From the NCBI RefSeq assembly GCF_003626575.1, contig NZ_RBDY01000003.1, positions 62,001 through 126,000 on the forward strand: a DNA stretch of 64,000 bases, read 5' to 3'. Shown piece by piece: positions 43,388-53,232 of the stretch. Within the stretch, counting starts at the first letter, position 1, and every line of letters begins with the position of its first letter. The notes beneath the pieces were generated by a model. It was not told the origin of the DNA. It saw only the letters and a list, made by a program, of their open reading frames with translations, and searched no databases. A program made the position numbers and the translations under genes. The stretch is from Streptomyces radicis (lineage in GTDB: Bacteria; Actinomycetota; Actinomycetes; Streptomycetales; Streptomycetaceae).

Positions 43388-44935
43388 ATGCGACCTCCGC
43401 AACTGACTCGGAAGGCCGGCACGGGGTGGAACGAGACCTATGAACGCTGTCTGCGGGCGGCGCCCGAGGCGTTCGACGACGAGCGCGTGCGCAACCTGTG
43501 GGCGGGAGCGTGGCAGCGCGACGGCATGCCGCAGCCGACCGTCTCCCCCATCGAAGGAACGCCCGTCCCCGGGCCGCCGCTGCTGACGGCGGGGGAGGGC
43601 CACGAGGCGGTGCGCGCCGCCCACGACACGCACCAGACATGGCGGCGCGTCCCGCTCGCCGAACGCAGGGCCAGGGTGGGCGCGGCGCTCGACGCGCTGA
43701 CCGAGCACCGCGACCTGCTGGCGCTGCTGCTGGTGTGGGAGATCGGCAAGCCGTGGAAGCTGGCCTGCCAGGACGTGGACCGCTGCGTCGACGGCGTGCG
43801 GTGGTATCTGGACGAGTGCGAGGGGCAGTTGGCGGGCCGGGTGGCCCTGGACGGCCCGGTGTCGAACATCGCGAGCTGGAACTACCCGATGAGCGTCCTG
43901 ATGCACGCGGTGCTCGTGCAGGTCCTCGCGGGCAACGCGGCGATCGCGAAGGTGCCCACCAACGGCGGACTGAGCTGCCTCACCCTGGCCTCGGCGCTCG
44001 TGGCCAGGGAGGGCCTTCCGGTGACGTTGATCAGCGGCGGCGGCGCGGAGCTCAACCCCGCGCTGGTCGGCTCCGACCTGCTCGGCTGCGTCGCGTTCGT
44101 CGGGGGCCGCGCGGCCGGTGGGCGCGTCGCGGCGTCGCTCTCGGGCACCGGGCGGCGCCACATGCTGGAGCAGGAGGGCCTCAACACGTGGGGGGTGTGG
44201 GAGTACAGCGACTGGGAGCTGCTTGGCGGCCAGCTCAGGAAGACGTTCGACTACGGCAAGCAGCGCTGCACGGCGTATCCGCGGTTCGTGGTGCAGCGGG
44301 AGCTGCTCGACCGGTTCCTCGACGTCTATCTGGCGGCCGTGAAGGACGTGCGCTTCGGCAACCCGCTGGCCGTCGAACGCCCCGACGACGACTTCCCCGA
44401 GCTGGACTTCGGGCCGCTCATCAACAACGCCAAGGCCAAGGAGCTGGCCGGGCTCACGAGTGACACGATCGCGGCGGGCGGCCTGCCGATCCACCGGGGC
44501 TCGCTCGACGGCGGGCGCTTCCTGCCGGGGCAGGACACCTCCGCCTATCTGGCGCCCGCGACGATCCTGTCGCCGCCGCGCTCTTCGCCGCTGTTCCACG
44601 CCGAGCCGTTCGGGCCGATCGACACGATCGTGGTGGTCGACACGAGGGCCGAGCTGCTGTCGGCGATGAACGTGTCCAACGGCGCGCTCGTCGCCACGGT
44701 GTCGTGCGACGACGAGACGGTGGCCGCCGAACTGGCCGCGGAGGTCCGGGCGTTCAAGGTCGGGATCAACCGCCCGCGGTCCCGGGGCGACCGCGAGGAG
44801 ACGTTCGGCGGGCACGGCAACGCGTGGCGCGGCGCGTTCGTCGGCGGCGACCTGCTGACGCGCGCGATCACCCGTGGCCCGCACTCCGAGCGGCTGCCGG
44901 GCAACTACCCCGACTACACGCTGCTGCCCGCCTGA
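43388..44935 (+). CDS. Aldehyde dehydrogenase family protein
   Basis: 515 residues. The NAD-binding Trp-Asn-Tyr-Pro (SWNYPMSV), Glu in EQEGLN and catalytic Cys in YGKQRCTAYPR match the ALDH superfamily. The catalytic-loop wording GKQRC differs from the usual GQxC. GAGAGG precedes the ATG. It lies within the polysaccharide region, divergent from the glycosyltransferase; a role in oxidising a sugar aldehyde or unrelated metabolism is open. Confidence 0.88.
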   Translation: MRPPQLTRKAGTGWNETYERCLRAAPEAFDDERVRNLWAGAWQRDGMPQPTVSPIEGTPVPGPPLLTAGEGHEAVRAAHDTHQTWRRVPLAERRARVGAALDALTEHRDLLALLLVWEIGKPWKLACQDVDRCVDGVRWYLDECEGQLAGRVALDGPVSNIASWNYPMSVLMHAVLVQVLAGNAAIAKVPTNGGLSCLTLASALVAREGLPVTLISGGGAELNPALVGSDLLGCVAFVGGRAAGGRVAASLSGTGRRHMLEQEGLNTWGVWEYSDWELLGGQLRKTFDYGKQRCTAYPRFVVQRELLDRFLDVYLAAVKDVRFGNPLAVERPDDDFPELDFGPLINNAKAKELAGLTSDTIAAGGLPIHRGSLDGGRFLPGQDTSAYLAPATILSPPRSSPLFHAEPFGPIDTIVVVDTRAELLSAMNVSNGALVATVSCDDETVAAELAAEVRAFKVGINRPRSRGDREETFGGHGNAWRGAFVGGDLLTRAITRGPHSERLPGNYPDYTLLPA

Positions 44936-45015
44936 CCCGGGCCCTGAGGCGCCCCGCCGCGGAGGCCGACAACGGCGTCGGACTCCTCGGCCGCGGAAGG
45001 GCCCACCGGCCCGAC

Positions 45016-45021
45016 TACACT
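45016..45021 (+). promoter_or_regulatory. Candidate -10 element for the leaderless polymerase gene
   Basis: TACACT ends 6 bases before the GTG of the polymerase-like gene with no ribosome site between, typical of leaderless transcripts. No convincing -35. Confidence 0.35.
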
Positions 45022-45027
45022 GGGCCG

Positions 45028-46473
45028 GTGGCCGTTGAGGCGCCCAGCAGGGCGGTACTGTCCCGGCCGCTGTCGGTCCCGCTGATCAGCGGGATCGTGG
45101 GGGTGCTGCCGCTCGCCGTCGCGGCGCAGCCGGGCGAGGGGCTGCGGGACACCACGTTCTGGCTCCAGCTGGTCGTCGCGTGCTACGCCGGTGTGCGGCT
45201 GTGCGCGATGGTGCTCTCCGGCCGACGGCGGCTGATCCAGGGCGTGTTCTGGCTCTTCGGCTATCTCGCGATGGGCATCGCGCCGCTCGCGCAGAGCGTG
45301 CTGGGGCGGGATCCCACGCCCGTGCTCGGGCCGCGCGAGGACACCCAGCTGGCCACCGCGCTCGTGCTGTGCGGGATGGCGGCGTTCGACGTGGGCGCGC
45401 TGCTGGCCCGGCACCGGCCCGCGGTCGCGGCGCGGCGGCGCAGGCCGCCCGCCACCGTGCACCGGGGGCGGCTGTGGCTGCTGGTGGCGCTCGCGTATGC
45501 CGCGAGCGGGCTGCTGATCGTCCAACTCGGCGGCCCCGCCGTGTTCTTCACCAGCCGCCAGGAGATCAGCGCCAGCCTGAGCGAGGCGACGGGCGGCTCC
45601 GCGGCCGAGGGCGGGGGCGAGGCGGGCAACGCCCTGCTGCGGGGCTTCGGCACCGTTCCCGCGCTGCTGGCGCTGCTGTTCCTCACGCGGTGGCTCGTGA
45701 CGTCGAGGGCGGCGCGCAGGCGGCCCTCGGTGCTGCTGCCGTGGGCCGGGCTGCTGGTGGTCAACGCGATCGTCAACAACCCCGTGTCCAACCCCCGTTA
45801 CTGGTTCCTGACGGTGCTCTTCGCGCTGCTGTTCACGCTCTTCCCGCGCAGCCCCGTGATGTACCGGGCGTCGCTGGCGCTCGGGGTGGTGATCGCGCTG
45901 CTGGTCTTCCCCTTCACCGACCGGTTCCGCTACGACGAGGACGGCAGGCGGCCCCTGGAGACCAACGCCCCGCTCGAGCCGCTGGTCGTCAAGGACTACG
46001 ACCAGGTCAACATGTTCGCCAACACCATCACCTACGCCGCCGACGGCAACGGGCACACCTATGGCCGACAGGTCGCGGGCGCCGCGCTGTTCTTCGTGCC
46101 GCGTGGTGTGTGGGAGGGCAAGCCCGAGGACACCGGCTTCCTCGTGGGCGGCTGGATGGGCACCACGAGCGCCAACCTCTCCTCGCCGCTGTGGGCCGAA
46201 CTCTGGCTGGACTTCGGCCCGTTGGGCATGACCGCGGGCATGCTCGGGATCGGCTACGTCGCCGCCCGCACCGACCGGCGCTATGTGCGCAGAACGGTCG
46301 ACGACCCCTCGCCGGGCAACGTCCTCGCCGTGGTCGTCCCGCTGTTGGCGGGGTATGGCTTCATCCTGCTGCGCGGCTCCCTGCTCCAGGCGTCGGGCCG
46401 CATCGGGATCGCGGTGCTGTGCCTGCTGCTGGTGACCACGCTGCGCGAGAACCGCCACGCGCGGCTGCGCTGA
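45028..46473 (+). CDS. Multispanning O-antigen polymerase (Wzy)-like protein
   Basis: 481 residues with about ten hydrophobic helices and a large loop between LVFPFTDRF and YVAARTD. This topology, a long extracytoplasmic loop and neighbours for flippase and chain-length control fit a Wzy polymerase that joins repeat units outside the membrane. It also resembles uncharacterised oligosaccharide repeat-unit polymerases. Start GTG. Sequence conservation in Wzy proteins is low, so family is inferred from topology and context. Confidence 0.72.
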   Translation: MAVEAPSRAVLSRPLSVPLISGIVGVLPLAVAAQPGEGLRDTTFWLQLVVACYAGVRLCAMVLSGRRRLIQGVFWLFGYLAMGIAPLAQSVLGRDPTPVLGPREDTQLATALVLCGMAAFDVGALLARHRPAVAARRRRPPATVHRGRLWLLVALAYAASGLLIVQLGGPAVFFTSRQEISASLSEATGGSAAEGGGEAGNALLRGFGTVPALLALLFLTRWLVTSRAARRRPSVLLPWAGLLVVNAIVNNPVSNPRYWFLTVLFALLFTLFPRSPVMYRASLALGVVIALLVFPFTDRFRYDEDGRRPLETNAPLEPLVVKDYDQVNMFANTITYAADGNGHTYGRQVAGAALFFVPRGVWEGKPEDTGFLVGGWMGTTSANLSSPLWAELWLDFGPLGMTAGMLGIGYVAARTDRRYVRRTVDDPSPGNVLAVVVPLLAGYGFILLRGSLLQASGRIGIAVLCLLLVTTLRENRHARLR

Positions 46474-46509
46474 GCGGACCCCAACTCTCCCCGCCTGAGC
46501 CGCCCTTGA

Positions 46510-47532
<1,023 letters not shown>

Positions 47533-47557
47533 CCCGGCTCCCGACCCGGCTCCCGAC

Positions 47558-48814
47558 TCAGCTCCTGACCACGGTGCGGAGCTCGAGCGCGACCCGCGCC
47601 CACACCGCCGCCGCCTTGGCGGCCGAGCCGAAGGCCAGGCCCCAGGCGGCGCCGGTGATCCCGCCGAGCCCGTAGCCGACCAGCAGGCAGCACACCGAGA
47701 ACGCCGAGAAGACGACCTGCAACGGCAGCGTGGCGCGCGGGCTCAGCAGCCGCAGCGTCAGCAGCCCGCACGTGCCGAGCGCCATCGCGGCGTACTGGCT
47801 GCCCGTGGCGGGCAGCAGCTCGACGGCCAACTCCCAGGTGTCGCCCAGGATTTCGCGCCCGGCCGCGTCGGGGAGCAGCGACAGGGCGAGGGCCAGGGCG
47901 ACCGCCACGGCCGCCAGGACGCCCCCCGCGAGGCCCGCGGCCCTCGCCTGCCGGTGCGGGCCCCCGTGGCGCCCCAGCAGCGGGGGCCCGAAGCCGGTGG
48001 CCGCGTTGAACAGCACGTTCATCGGCCCGAACAGCGTGGACGCGCCCCGCAGCGCGCCCACGGCCAGCGGGTCGGCGAGGACGCCGAGGCCGACCACGGC
48101 CACCTGCGACCCCGCGTTGCCCACCCCGAACTCCACCGCGAACCTGCGCCCGAGATGGCGCGGATCGAGCAACGCCCGCGCCCCCACCGCGCCACGCGCC
48201 CCCCGCGTGCGCCGGATCAGCAGCAGCCCGGCGAGCGCAAGCGCGGGCAGCGCCGACAGGCCCCACACCAGCACCATGCGCGCGGGGCCCGTGCCATACG
48301 GCTGGGCCGCGAGCAGCGGCAGCGCCACCGCGCCGCGCACCACGTCGGAGGCCAGGGCGAGATGGGGCACCCGCAGCACGGCGAACGCGTACCGCAGCGC
48401 CTCCTGCGTCAGCACCACGGGCAGCACGACGCCGAGCGCGGCGAGCCCGCCCGCGATCCCGCCGGGCAGCGCGACCGTGGCGGCGGCGAGCACCGCGCCG
48501 AGCGCGCCCGACGCGTACAGGGTGAACGCCACCGACGCCCGGCAGTGCCGGTGCAGCGCCGACTCCCTGCCGCGCCGCAGGGCGAGCGGCTGCCCCACAT
48601 AGGCGCCGGTCAGGCCGAGCAGCAGCGCGAAGACGGTGTAGACGACGGCGAACGACGCGAAGTCGTCCACCGTGGACTGGCGCGCGGCGACGATGACGAC
48701 CGCGACATTGGTGAGCGCCGCCACGCCCTGGTCGGCGACCGAGGCGGCGGCGGCCGACGCGGCGCTCGCGGGCCGTCCGCCCATGTCGTCGGTGGGGTCG
48801 GGGGAACTGGTCAC
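47558..48814 (-). CDS. Membrane flippase-like protein (Wzx-type)
   Basis: 418 residues, almost entirely hydrophobic with about 12 helices (QGVAALTNVAVVIVAA, LAALGVVLPVVLTQEAL, MALGTCGLLTLRLLSP). Family resemblance is to polysaccharide export flippases, which move lipid-linked units outward. It overlaps the Wzz-like gene by GTGA, placing it last of a coupled three-gene unit (glycosyltransferase, Wzz-like, flippase). The ATG ten codons in could be the start instead. Confidence 0.75.
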   Translation of the reverse strand: MTSSPDPTDDMGGRPASAASAAAASVADQGVAALTNVAVVIVAARQSTVDDFASFAVVYTVFALLLGLTGAYVGQPLALRRGRESALHRHCRASVAFTLYASGALGAVLAAATVALPGGIAGGLAALGVVLPVVLTQEALRYAFAVLRVPHLALASDVVRGAVALPLLAAQPYGTGPARMVLVWGLSALPALALAGLLLIRRTRGARGAVGARALLDPRHLGRRFAVEFGVGNAGSQVAVVGLGVLADPLAVGALRGASTLFGPMNVLFNAATGFGPPLLGRHGGPHRQARAAGLAGGVLAAVAVALALALSLLPDAAGREILGDTWELAVELLPATGSQYAAMALGTCGLLTLRLLSPRATLPLQVVFSAFSVCCLLVGYGLGGITGAAWGLAFGSAAKAAAVWARVALELRTVVRS

Positions 48815-50562
48815 GGGCGCGGGGAACCGTCCTCGAGCTCGGCCGGGTCGAGCACCCTGAGGCCGAGGGTCTCCGAGCCGATGTCGCGGTGCGCCTGCTG
48901 GGAGGCGCGCGCCGCGCGGCGCTCCCGCTCCCGTTCGCGCGAGCTGACGGAGGCCACCTTGGGGCGGGTCCCCGACACCTCGGTGACATCGGCGTCGCGC
49001 CCGCCCTCCTGGCCGCCGCCCCACGAGTGCAGCACGGCGCCGAGCAGCGCGCCGCCCGCGCCGACCACCAACTCCCGTACGCGCGCGAGGTCGTCGCGGC
49101 GCACCTGGCTCGGGTCGCACACCACGAGGACGTTGTCGACGCGGTCCACCAGCGCTATGGCGTCGGCGTAGGACAGCACGGCGGGGGCGAGCACCACCAC
49201 GACGGAGCCCTTGGTGTCGGCGTGCCCCAGCAGGGTGGTGGCGGCGGGCGAGGTGAGGGCGCGCGGGACGTTGCGCACGCGGCGGCCCGGCACCAGGTCG
49301 AAGATGCCGGACTCGCCCGCGTCGATGGGCACCCGCGCGCCCACCGGCCAGGTGCCCTCGCGGTACCCGGGCGAGCCCGCCCAGCCCGGGCGCCCGCCGT
49401 CGGTGTGCCGCAGCTGCTCGGCCAGGGTCGGGGTGCGCAGGTCGGCCTCCACGAGCAGCGCGTCCATGCCCATCTCGGCGAACGCCGCCGCCAGGTTGAC
49501 CGAGGCGGCCAGCGACGCCTCGATGCTGCCGCGCGGCGCGACCACGAGCAGGCGGCGGCGCTGGGCGAACGTCTCGTCGTAGGCGAGCCTGAACGCCACC
49601 GACCTGTACTCCTCCGCGAGCCGCCCGGCCGCGAGCAGCTGGTCGGGGTGGCCTCGCCCGGTGCGGGGCAGCACGCCGAGGACGGGGGCGCGCAGGGCGC
49701 GGGTCACATCGCCGGGCGAGCGGACCGTGGGGTCGAACACCAGCCGCACCCACGCCGCGAGCAGGCCGAGGCCGATGCCGACGACATAACCGAGGGCCAG
49801 CAGCAGCGGCAGCCCGGGGCCCGAGGGGCTGCCGGGCGCGGTGGCCTCGGTGATGACCCGGCCGCCCGAGGTGTCGAGGGCCTGGAGGCTGGAGATCTGC
49901 GCGTTGATCTCCGAGATCTGCCCGGTGAGCGTGGACAGGTCGGCGACCGCGCCGTCATAGGCCGAGCTGCCGTCGAACAGCGTGTCGAGCTCGGTCTCCA
50001 GCTGGTCGCGGCGCTCGACGAGGGGCGCGCGCTGGCCCTCGAGGGATGCGACGTTGTGCGCGATGGTCTCCTGCGCGTCGGCCTGCCGGTTGGCGAGGTA
50101 GGCGGCGACGAACGCGTTGGCGCGCTCGGCGGCCACGTCGGGGTCGCCGTGCGAGTAGGAGAAGCGCAGCACCTCGGTGTTGGGCGGGTTGGTGACGGTC
50201 AGCCCACGGCCCAGCTCGCGCGCCCGGTCGGGGTCGCCGAGCTCATCGGCGGCCCGCCGGGCGACGAGGTCGCTCACGGCGGTGCGGCGCTCGGAGCCCA
50301 TGGCCACGCGGTCCACGGGCGTTCCCGCGAACGGGTCGGCGGTCGGGGCGCGCACGGTGACCTCGGACGTGGCGATGTAGGACTCGTTGCCGGTCAGGCC
50401 CAGCCAGCCGCCGCCCGCGAGGCCGAGCAGGATGCCGCACACGATCAGCAGCCGGTAGCGCAGGAGCTGGCGGAACTGGTCGCGCAGCAGGTCCGGCTCG
50501 TCGTACCCGCCCGCGGGGGGCGCGGGGGCGCCGCCCCGCGCGTCGTCGCGCACCGCGCTCAT
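48811..50562 (-). CDS. Wzz-like chain-length determinant fused to a BY-kinase-like domain lacking a P-loop
   Basis: 583 residues. One helix near the N-terminus (YRLLIVCGILLGLAGGGWLG), a periplasmic coiled coil (LEGQRAPLVERRDQLETELD), a second helix (GLPLLLALGYVVGIGLGLLA), then a kinase-like domain. The expected Walker A is APRGSIEASLAAS, with no GKS/T, but VEADLRTP (Walker A') and NVLVVCDPSQ (Walker B) are kept. There is no Tyr cluster; the C-terminus is Arg/Glu-rich. It probably controls chain length structurally and does not phosphorylate. Overlaps both neighbours by 4 bases. Confidence 0.82.
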   Translation of the reverse strand: MSAVRDDARGGAPAPPAGGYDEPDLLRDQFRQLLRYRLLIVCGILLGLAGGGWLGLTGNESYIATSEVTVRAPTADPFAGTPVDRVAMGSERRTAVSDLVARRAADELGDPDRARELGRGLTVTNPPNTEVLRFSYSHGDPDVAAERANAFVAAYLANRQADAQETIAHNVASLEGQRAPLVERRDQLETELDTLFDGSSAYDGAVADLSTLTGQISEINAQISSLQALDTSGGRVITEATAPGSPSGPGLPLLLALGYVVGIGLGLLAAWVRLVFDPTVRSPGDVTRALRAPVLGVLPRTGRGHPDQLLAAGRLAEEYRSVAFRLAYDETFAQRRRLLVVAPRGSIEASLAASVNLAAAFAEMGMDALLVEADLRTPTLAEQLRHTDGGRPGWAGSPGYREGTWPVGARVPIDAGESGIFDLVPGRRVRNVPRALTSPAATTLLGHADTKGSVVVVLAPAVLSYADAIALVDRVDNVLVVCDPSQVRRDDLARVRELVVGAGGALLGAVLHSWGGGQEGGRDADVTEVSGTRPKVASVSSRERERERRAARASQQAHRDIGSETLGLRVLDPAELEDGSPRP

Positions 50563-51812
50563 GATCCTTCTCCGTTCCTGCGGGCGTCGGCGGCCAGGGC
50601 GAGCGCCTCGTCGAGCAGCGCGGTGACGCGGCCGAGGCCCGCGGCCCGCGACAGGTGGTCGCGGGCATAGGCGGCGCCGCGCGCGCCCAGGGCGTCGGCG
50701 GCGGCCGGGTCGGCGGCCAGCTTCCTCGCGGCCGCGGCCAGCGCGGCCGGGTCCTCGGGCGGCACCAGACGGCCCGCGTCCGAACGCCGCACCTCCGCCG
50801 CGGTGCCGCCCTCCGCCGCGACCGAGGCGAGCACGGGGCGCCCGGCCGCGAAGTACGACGTCAGCTTGGACGGCACGCTCATGTCGAGGACGGCCGCGCG
50901 CTGGGTGACCACGAGGACGTCGGCGGCGGCCAGCACCTCGGGGAAGTCGGCGTCGGCGGCGGGCGGCAGCAGCGTGACGTTGGGCAGCCGCTCGGCCCGC
51001 GCGGCGAGGCGGGCGCGCTGGCTGCCGTCGCCCATGAGCACCACGCGCAGCTCGGGCGCCTCGCGTGCGGCGTCGATCAGCACGTCGAGGCCCTGCTTGA
51101 GGCCCATGTTCCCGGAGTGCAGCACCACCGTGGCCTCGGGCGGCCAGCCGAGGCGCTCCCTGGTCGCGGCCCGCGCGCCCGGCGAAGGGGCCCGCACATG
51201 CGACCAGTTGGGCACCAGCCTGATGCGCTCGGGGGGCACGCCGAGGGCGCGCACGCGGTCGCGGAAGCTGTCGTGGATGACGCCCACCAGGGTCGCCCCG
51301 CGCAGCACGCGGCGCTCCACCGCGGAGGCGGCCGACGCGGCGCGGCCCCCGCCGCTGATGCCGCTCTGCGCGGCGGCGGCGCCCATCAGGTCCTGCACGA
51401 TGGGCAGATAGGGAACGCGGTGGCGGCGCGCGATGCGGGCGGCGAGCACCCCGCCCGCCAGGCTCGGCACCTGGGCGAGCACCGCGTGCGGGCGGGCCAT
51501 GCGCGGGGGCGCGACCAGGCCGCCCGCCAGGATCGACGCCTCGTACAGGGCGCGGCGCGCGGCGGTCTGCCGGGGCGGCACCGAGTGCCGCCTGCGGTGC
51601 ACCAACACCCCGGCGCGCCGCTCCTCGGCGCGCCACCTGCCGCGGTAGGCCGGGTCGAGGCGCCAGGCGGGGTAGTGCGGCATGCCCGCGAGCACATGGA
51701 CCTCGGCGGCGCGCCGGGTCGCCAGGTGCTCGGCGATCTGGGTGGCGTAGGGGCCGATACCGGCCTGCTCGGGCGCGTAGTTGGTCGACACGAGCAGCAG
51801 CCGTTCGCCCAC
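50559..51812 (-). CDS. Family 4 glycosyltransferase, WcaI-like
   Basis: 417 residues, GT-B fold: LLVSTNYAPEQAGIGPYATQ, VLAGMPHYPAWRLDP, LVPNWSHV, VVLHSGNMGLKQGLDVLIDA and VLDMSVPSKLTSYFAAGRPV. It matches WcaI-type colanic acid transferases. GGAG precedes the GTG start. First gene of the coupled set transcribed leftward, with its promoter in the 183-base gap to the TagD-like gene. Confidence 0.9.
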   Translation of the reverse strand: MGERLLLVSTNYAPEQAGIGPYATQIAEHLATRRAAEVHVLAGMPHYPAWRLDPAYRGRWRAEERRAGVLVHRRRHSVPPRQTAARRALYEASILAGGLVAPPRMARPHAVLAQVPSLAGGVLAARIARRHRVPYLPIVQDLMGAAAAQSGISGGGRAASAASAVERRVLRGATLVGVIHDSFRDRVRALGVPPERIRLVPNWSHVRAPSPGARAATRERLGWPPEATVVLHSGNMGLKQGLDVLIDAAREAPELRVVLMGDGSQRARLAARAERLPNVTLLPPAADADFPEVLAAADVLVVTQRAAVLDMSVPSKLTSYFAAGRPVLASVAAEGGTAAEVRRSDAGRLVPPEDPAALAAAARKLAADPAAADALGARGAAYARDHLSRAAGLGRVTALLDEALALAADARRNGEGS

Positions 51813-51901
51813 GGTGGGTCTCCTCCCCGGCGCTCCACGCCGCCCATGCCCCTGAGTCTGCCCCTGAGTTCCGCCCCGGGTATCCAGCCTATCCGCAGAA
51901 T

Positions 51902-51918
51902 CGCCACGCGTTGTGGCG
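51902..51918. promoter_or_regulatory. Hairpin in the divergent promoter of the glycosyltransferase and TagD-like genes
   Basis: CGCCAC (51902-51907) and GTGGCG (51913-51918) form a perfect 6-bp dyad with a 5-base spacer. Position between two divergent starts suggests an operator, but it is not linked to any known regulator. Confidence 0.3.
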
Positions 51919-51995
51919 CTATGGTCAAAGGATCGTCGCGCGTGAAGGACGCGTGAACCCGGTGAATTCGGCGGGACCAGTGGGGGGTCGGACGA

Positions 51996-52466
51996 ATGCC
52001 GCAGACGGTGGGCTACGCGCCCGGGGTCTATGACCTCTTCCATGTGGGGCACCTCAACATCCTCAGGCACGCCAGGAGTCACTGCGACTACCTGGTGGCC
52101 GGGGTCGTCTCGGACGAGATGGCGACCCTGGCCAAGGGCAGGCCGCCGGTGATCCCGCTGGTGGAGCGCCTCGAGATCGTGCGCTCGATCCGGCATGTGG
52201 ACGCGGCGTTCGTGGAGACGGTGCCGGACAAGCTGGAGACCTGGCAACAGGTGCGGTTCGACGTGCTGTTCAAGGGCGACGACTGGCGGGGCACCCCCAA
52301 GGGGGCGCGTCTTGAGCGGGACTTCGCGACCGTGGGCGTCCGCATCGTCTACTTCCCCTACACGGTACACACGTCCAGCACTCAACTGCGGGCGGCGCTC
52401 GACGCGTTGAGCGCGGACAGCTCGCGGAACCACTTCACCGAGAACGCCACGCAGAACAGCACGTAG
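51996..52466 (+). CDS. Cytidylyltransferase-like nucleotidyltransferase (TagD type)
   Basis: 156 residues. GVYDLFHVGHLNILRHA contains the HxGH active site, and RLEIVRSIRHVDAAF resembles the RTEGIST-position loop. DVLFKGDDWRGTPKG and the C-terminal HTSSTQLR fit the glycerol-3-phosphate cytidylyltransferase branch. It may supply CDP-activated alcohol phosphate for the convergent CDP-alcohol transferase, which its 3' end overlaps by 85 bp. GGGGGG lies upstream of the ATG. Confidence 0.85.
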   Translation: MPQTVGYAPGVYDLFHVGHLNILRHARSHCDYLVAGVVSDEMATLAKGRPPVIPLVERLEIVRSIRHVDAAFVETVPDKLETWQQVRFDVLFKGDDWRGTPKGARLERDFATVGVRIVYFPYTVHTSSTQLRAALDALSADSSRNHFTENATQNST

Positions 52467-53140
52467 ACCGCGCACAGCGCCGCGTACCCGAGGCGGAACG
52501 CCGTCTCGCTGCCCAGCAGCAGGAACAGCGCGCACAGCACCCCGTAGTCCACGGGCAGCAGCGCCACCGCCCGCACCCGGGACGGCGGCGCGCCCCCCGG
52601 CGAACTCCCCGGCGCCGCCTTCGGCTTGAGCTTGTCGGTGAGCAGCCCGCCGAAGAAGATCAGCACGGCGGCCAGCTGGAAGAGCAGCGGCACCAGCAGC
52701 CACCCCTCGCCCGGCAGGTCGAAGAACCGGTGGAACGAGATCAGCACCGCCGCGTGCAGCACCGTGATCTTGGCGCAGTCCACCACATGGTCGAGCCACT
52801 CCCCCACCGCGCTCGACTCCCCGCGCAGCCGCGCCAGTTGGCCGTCGGCCGAGTCCAGCGCGAAGCCCACCACGAGGCCCGCCCACACCGCGAGGGCCAG
52901 CGGCCACGACGGCTCGGCCAGCGCGACGCCCGCGATCGCGGCGTAGCTCAGCAGGGCGCTGAGCGCCGTCACCTGGTTCGGGCGCAGCCCGGCCCGGTGG
53001 GCCGCCGCGGCGAACACCCGGCCGAGCGGCCGGTTCAGGTAACGGGAGTACAACGAGATCCCCTTGGCGGTCTTCTGCGCGTCACGAAGCCGCCGCAACG
53101 CCGCCCCGTAGCTCCCCGTCCCCGGCATGCGTGGCATCAT
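52382..53140 (-). CDS. CDP-alcohol phosphatidyltransferase family membrane enzyme
   Basis: 252 residues with about six hydrophobic helices. The signature D-x2-DG-x2-AR-x8-G-x3-D-x3-D is complete in DSADGQLARLRG and AVGEWLDHVVD. It moves a phosphoalcohol from a CDP carrier to an acceptor. With the TagD-like gene it could make a glycerol- or polyol-phosphate decoration of the surface polymer. I used the ATG at 53140; 53137 and 53128 are also possible. The C-terminal 28 codons overlap the TagD-like gene. Confidence 0.85.
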   Translation of the reverse strand: MMPRMPGTGSYGAALRRLRDAQKTAKGISLYSRYLNRPLGRVFAAAAHRAGLRPNQVTALSALLSYAAIAGVALAEPSWPLALAVWAGLVVGFALDSADGQLARLRGESSAVGEWLDHVVDCAKITVLHAAVLISFHRFFDLPGEGWLLVPLLFQLAAVLIFFGGLLTDKLKPKAAPGSSPGGAPPSRVRAVALLPVDYGVLCALFLLLGSETAFRLGYAALCAVYVLFCVAFSVKWFRELSALNASSAARS

Positions 53141-53232
53141 CCCATGCGTCGGGCCCCCTCGGGCATCGATACGATGCGCGGGCCGGGCGTGAGACCGGCG
53201 AGACAACAGGCATGACGGGGAGGGCCCTGACG

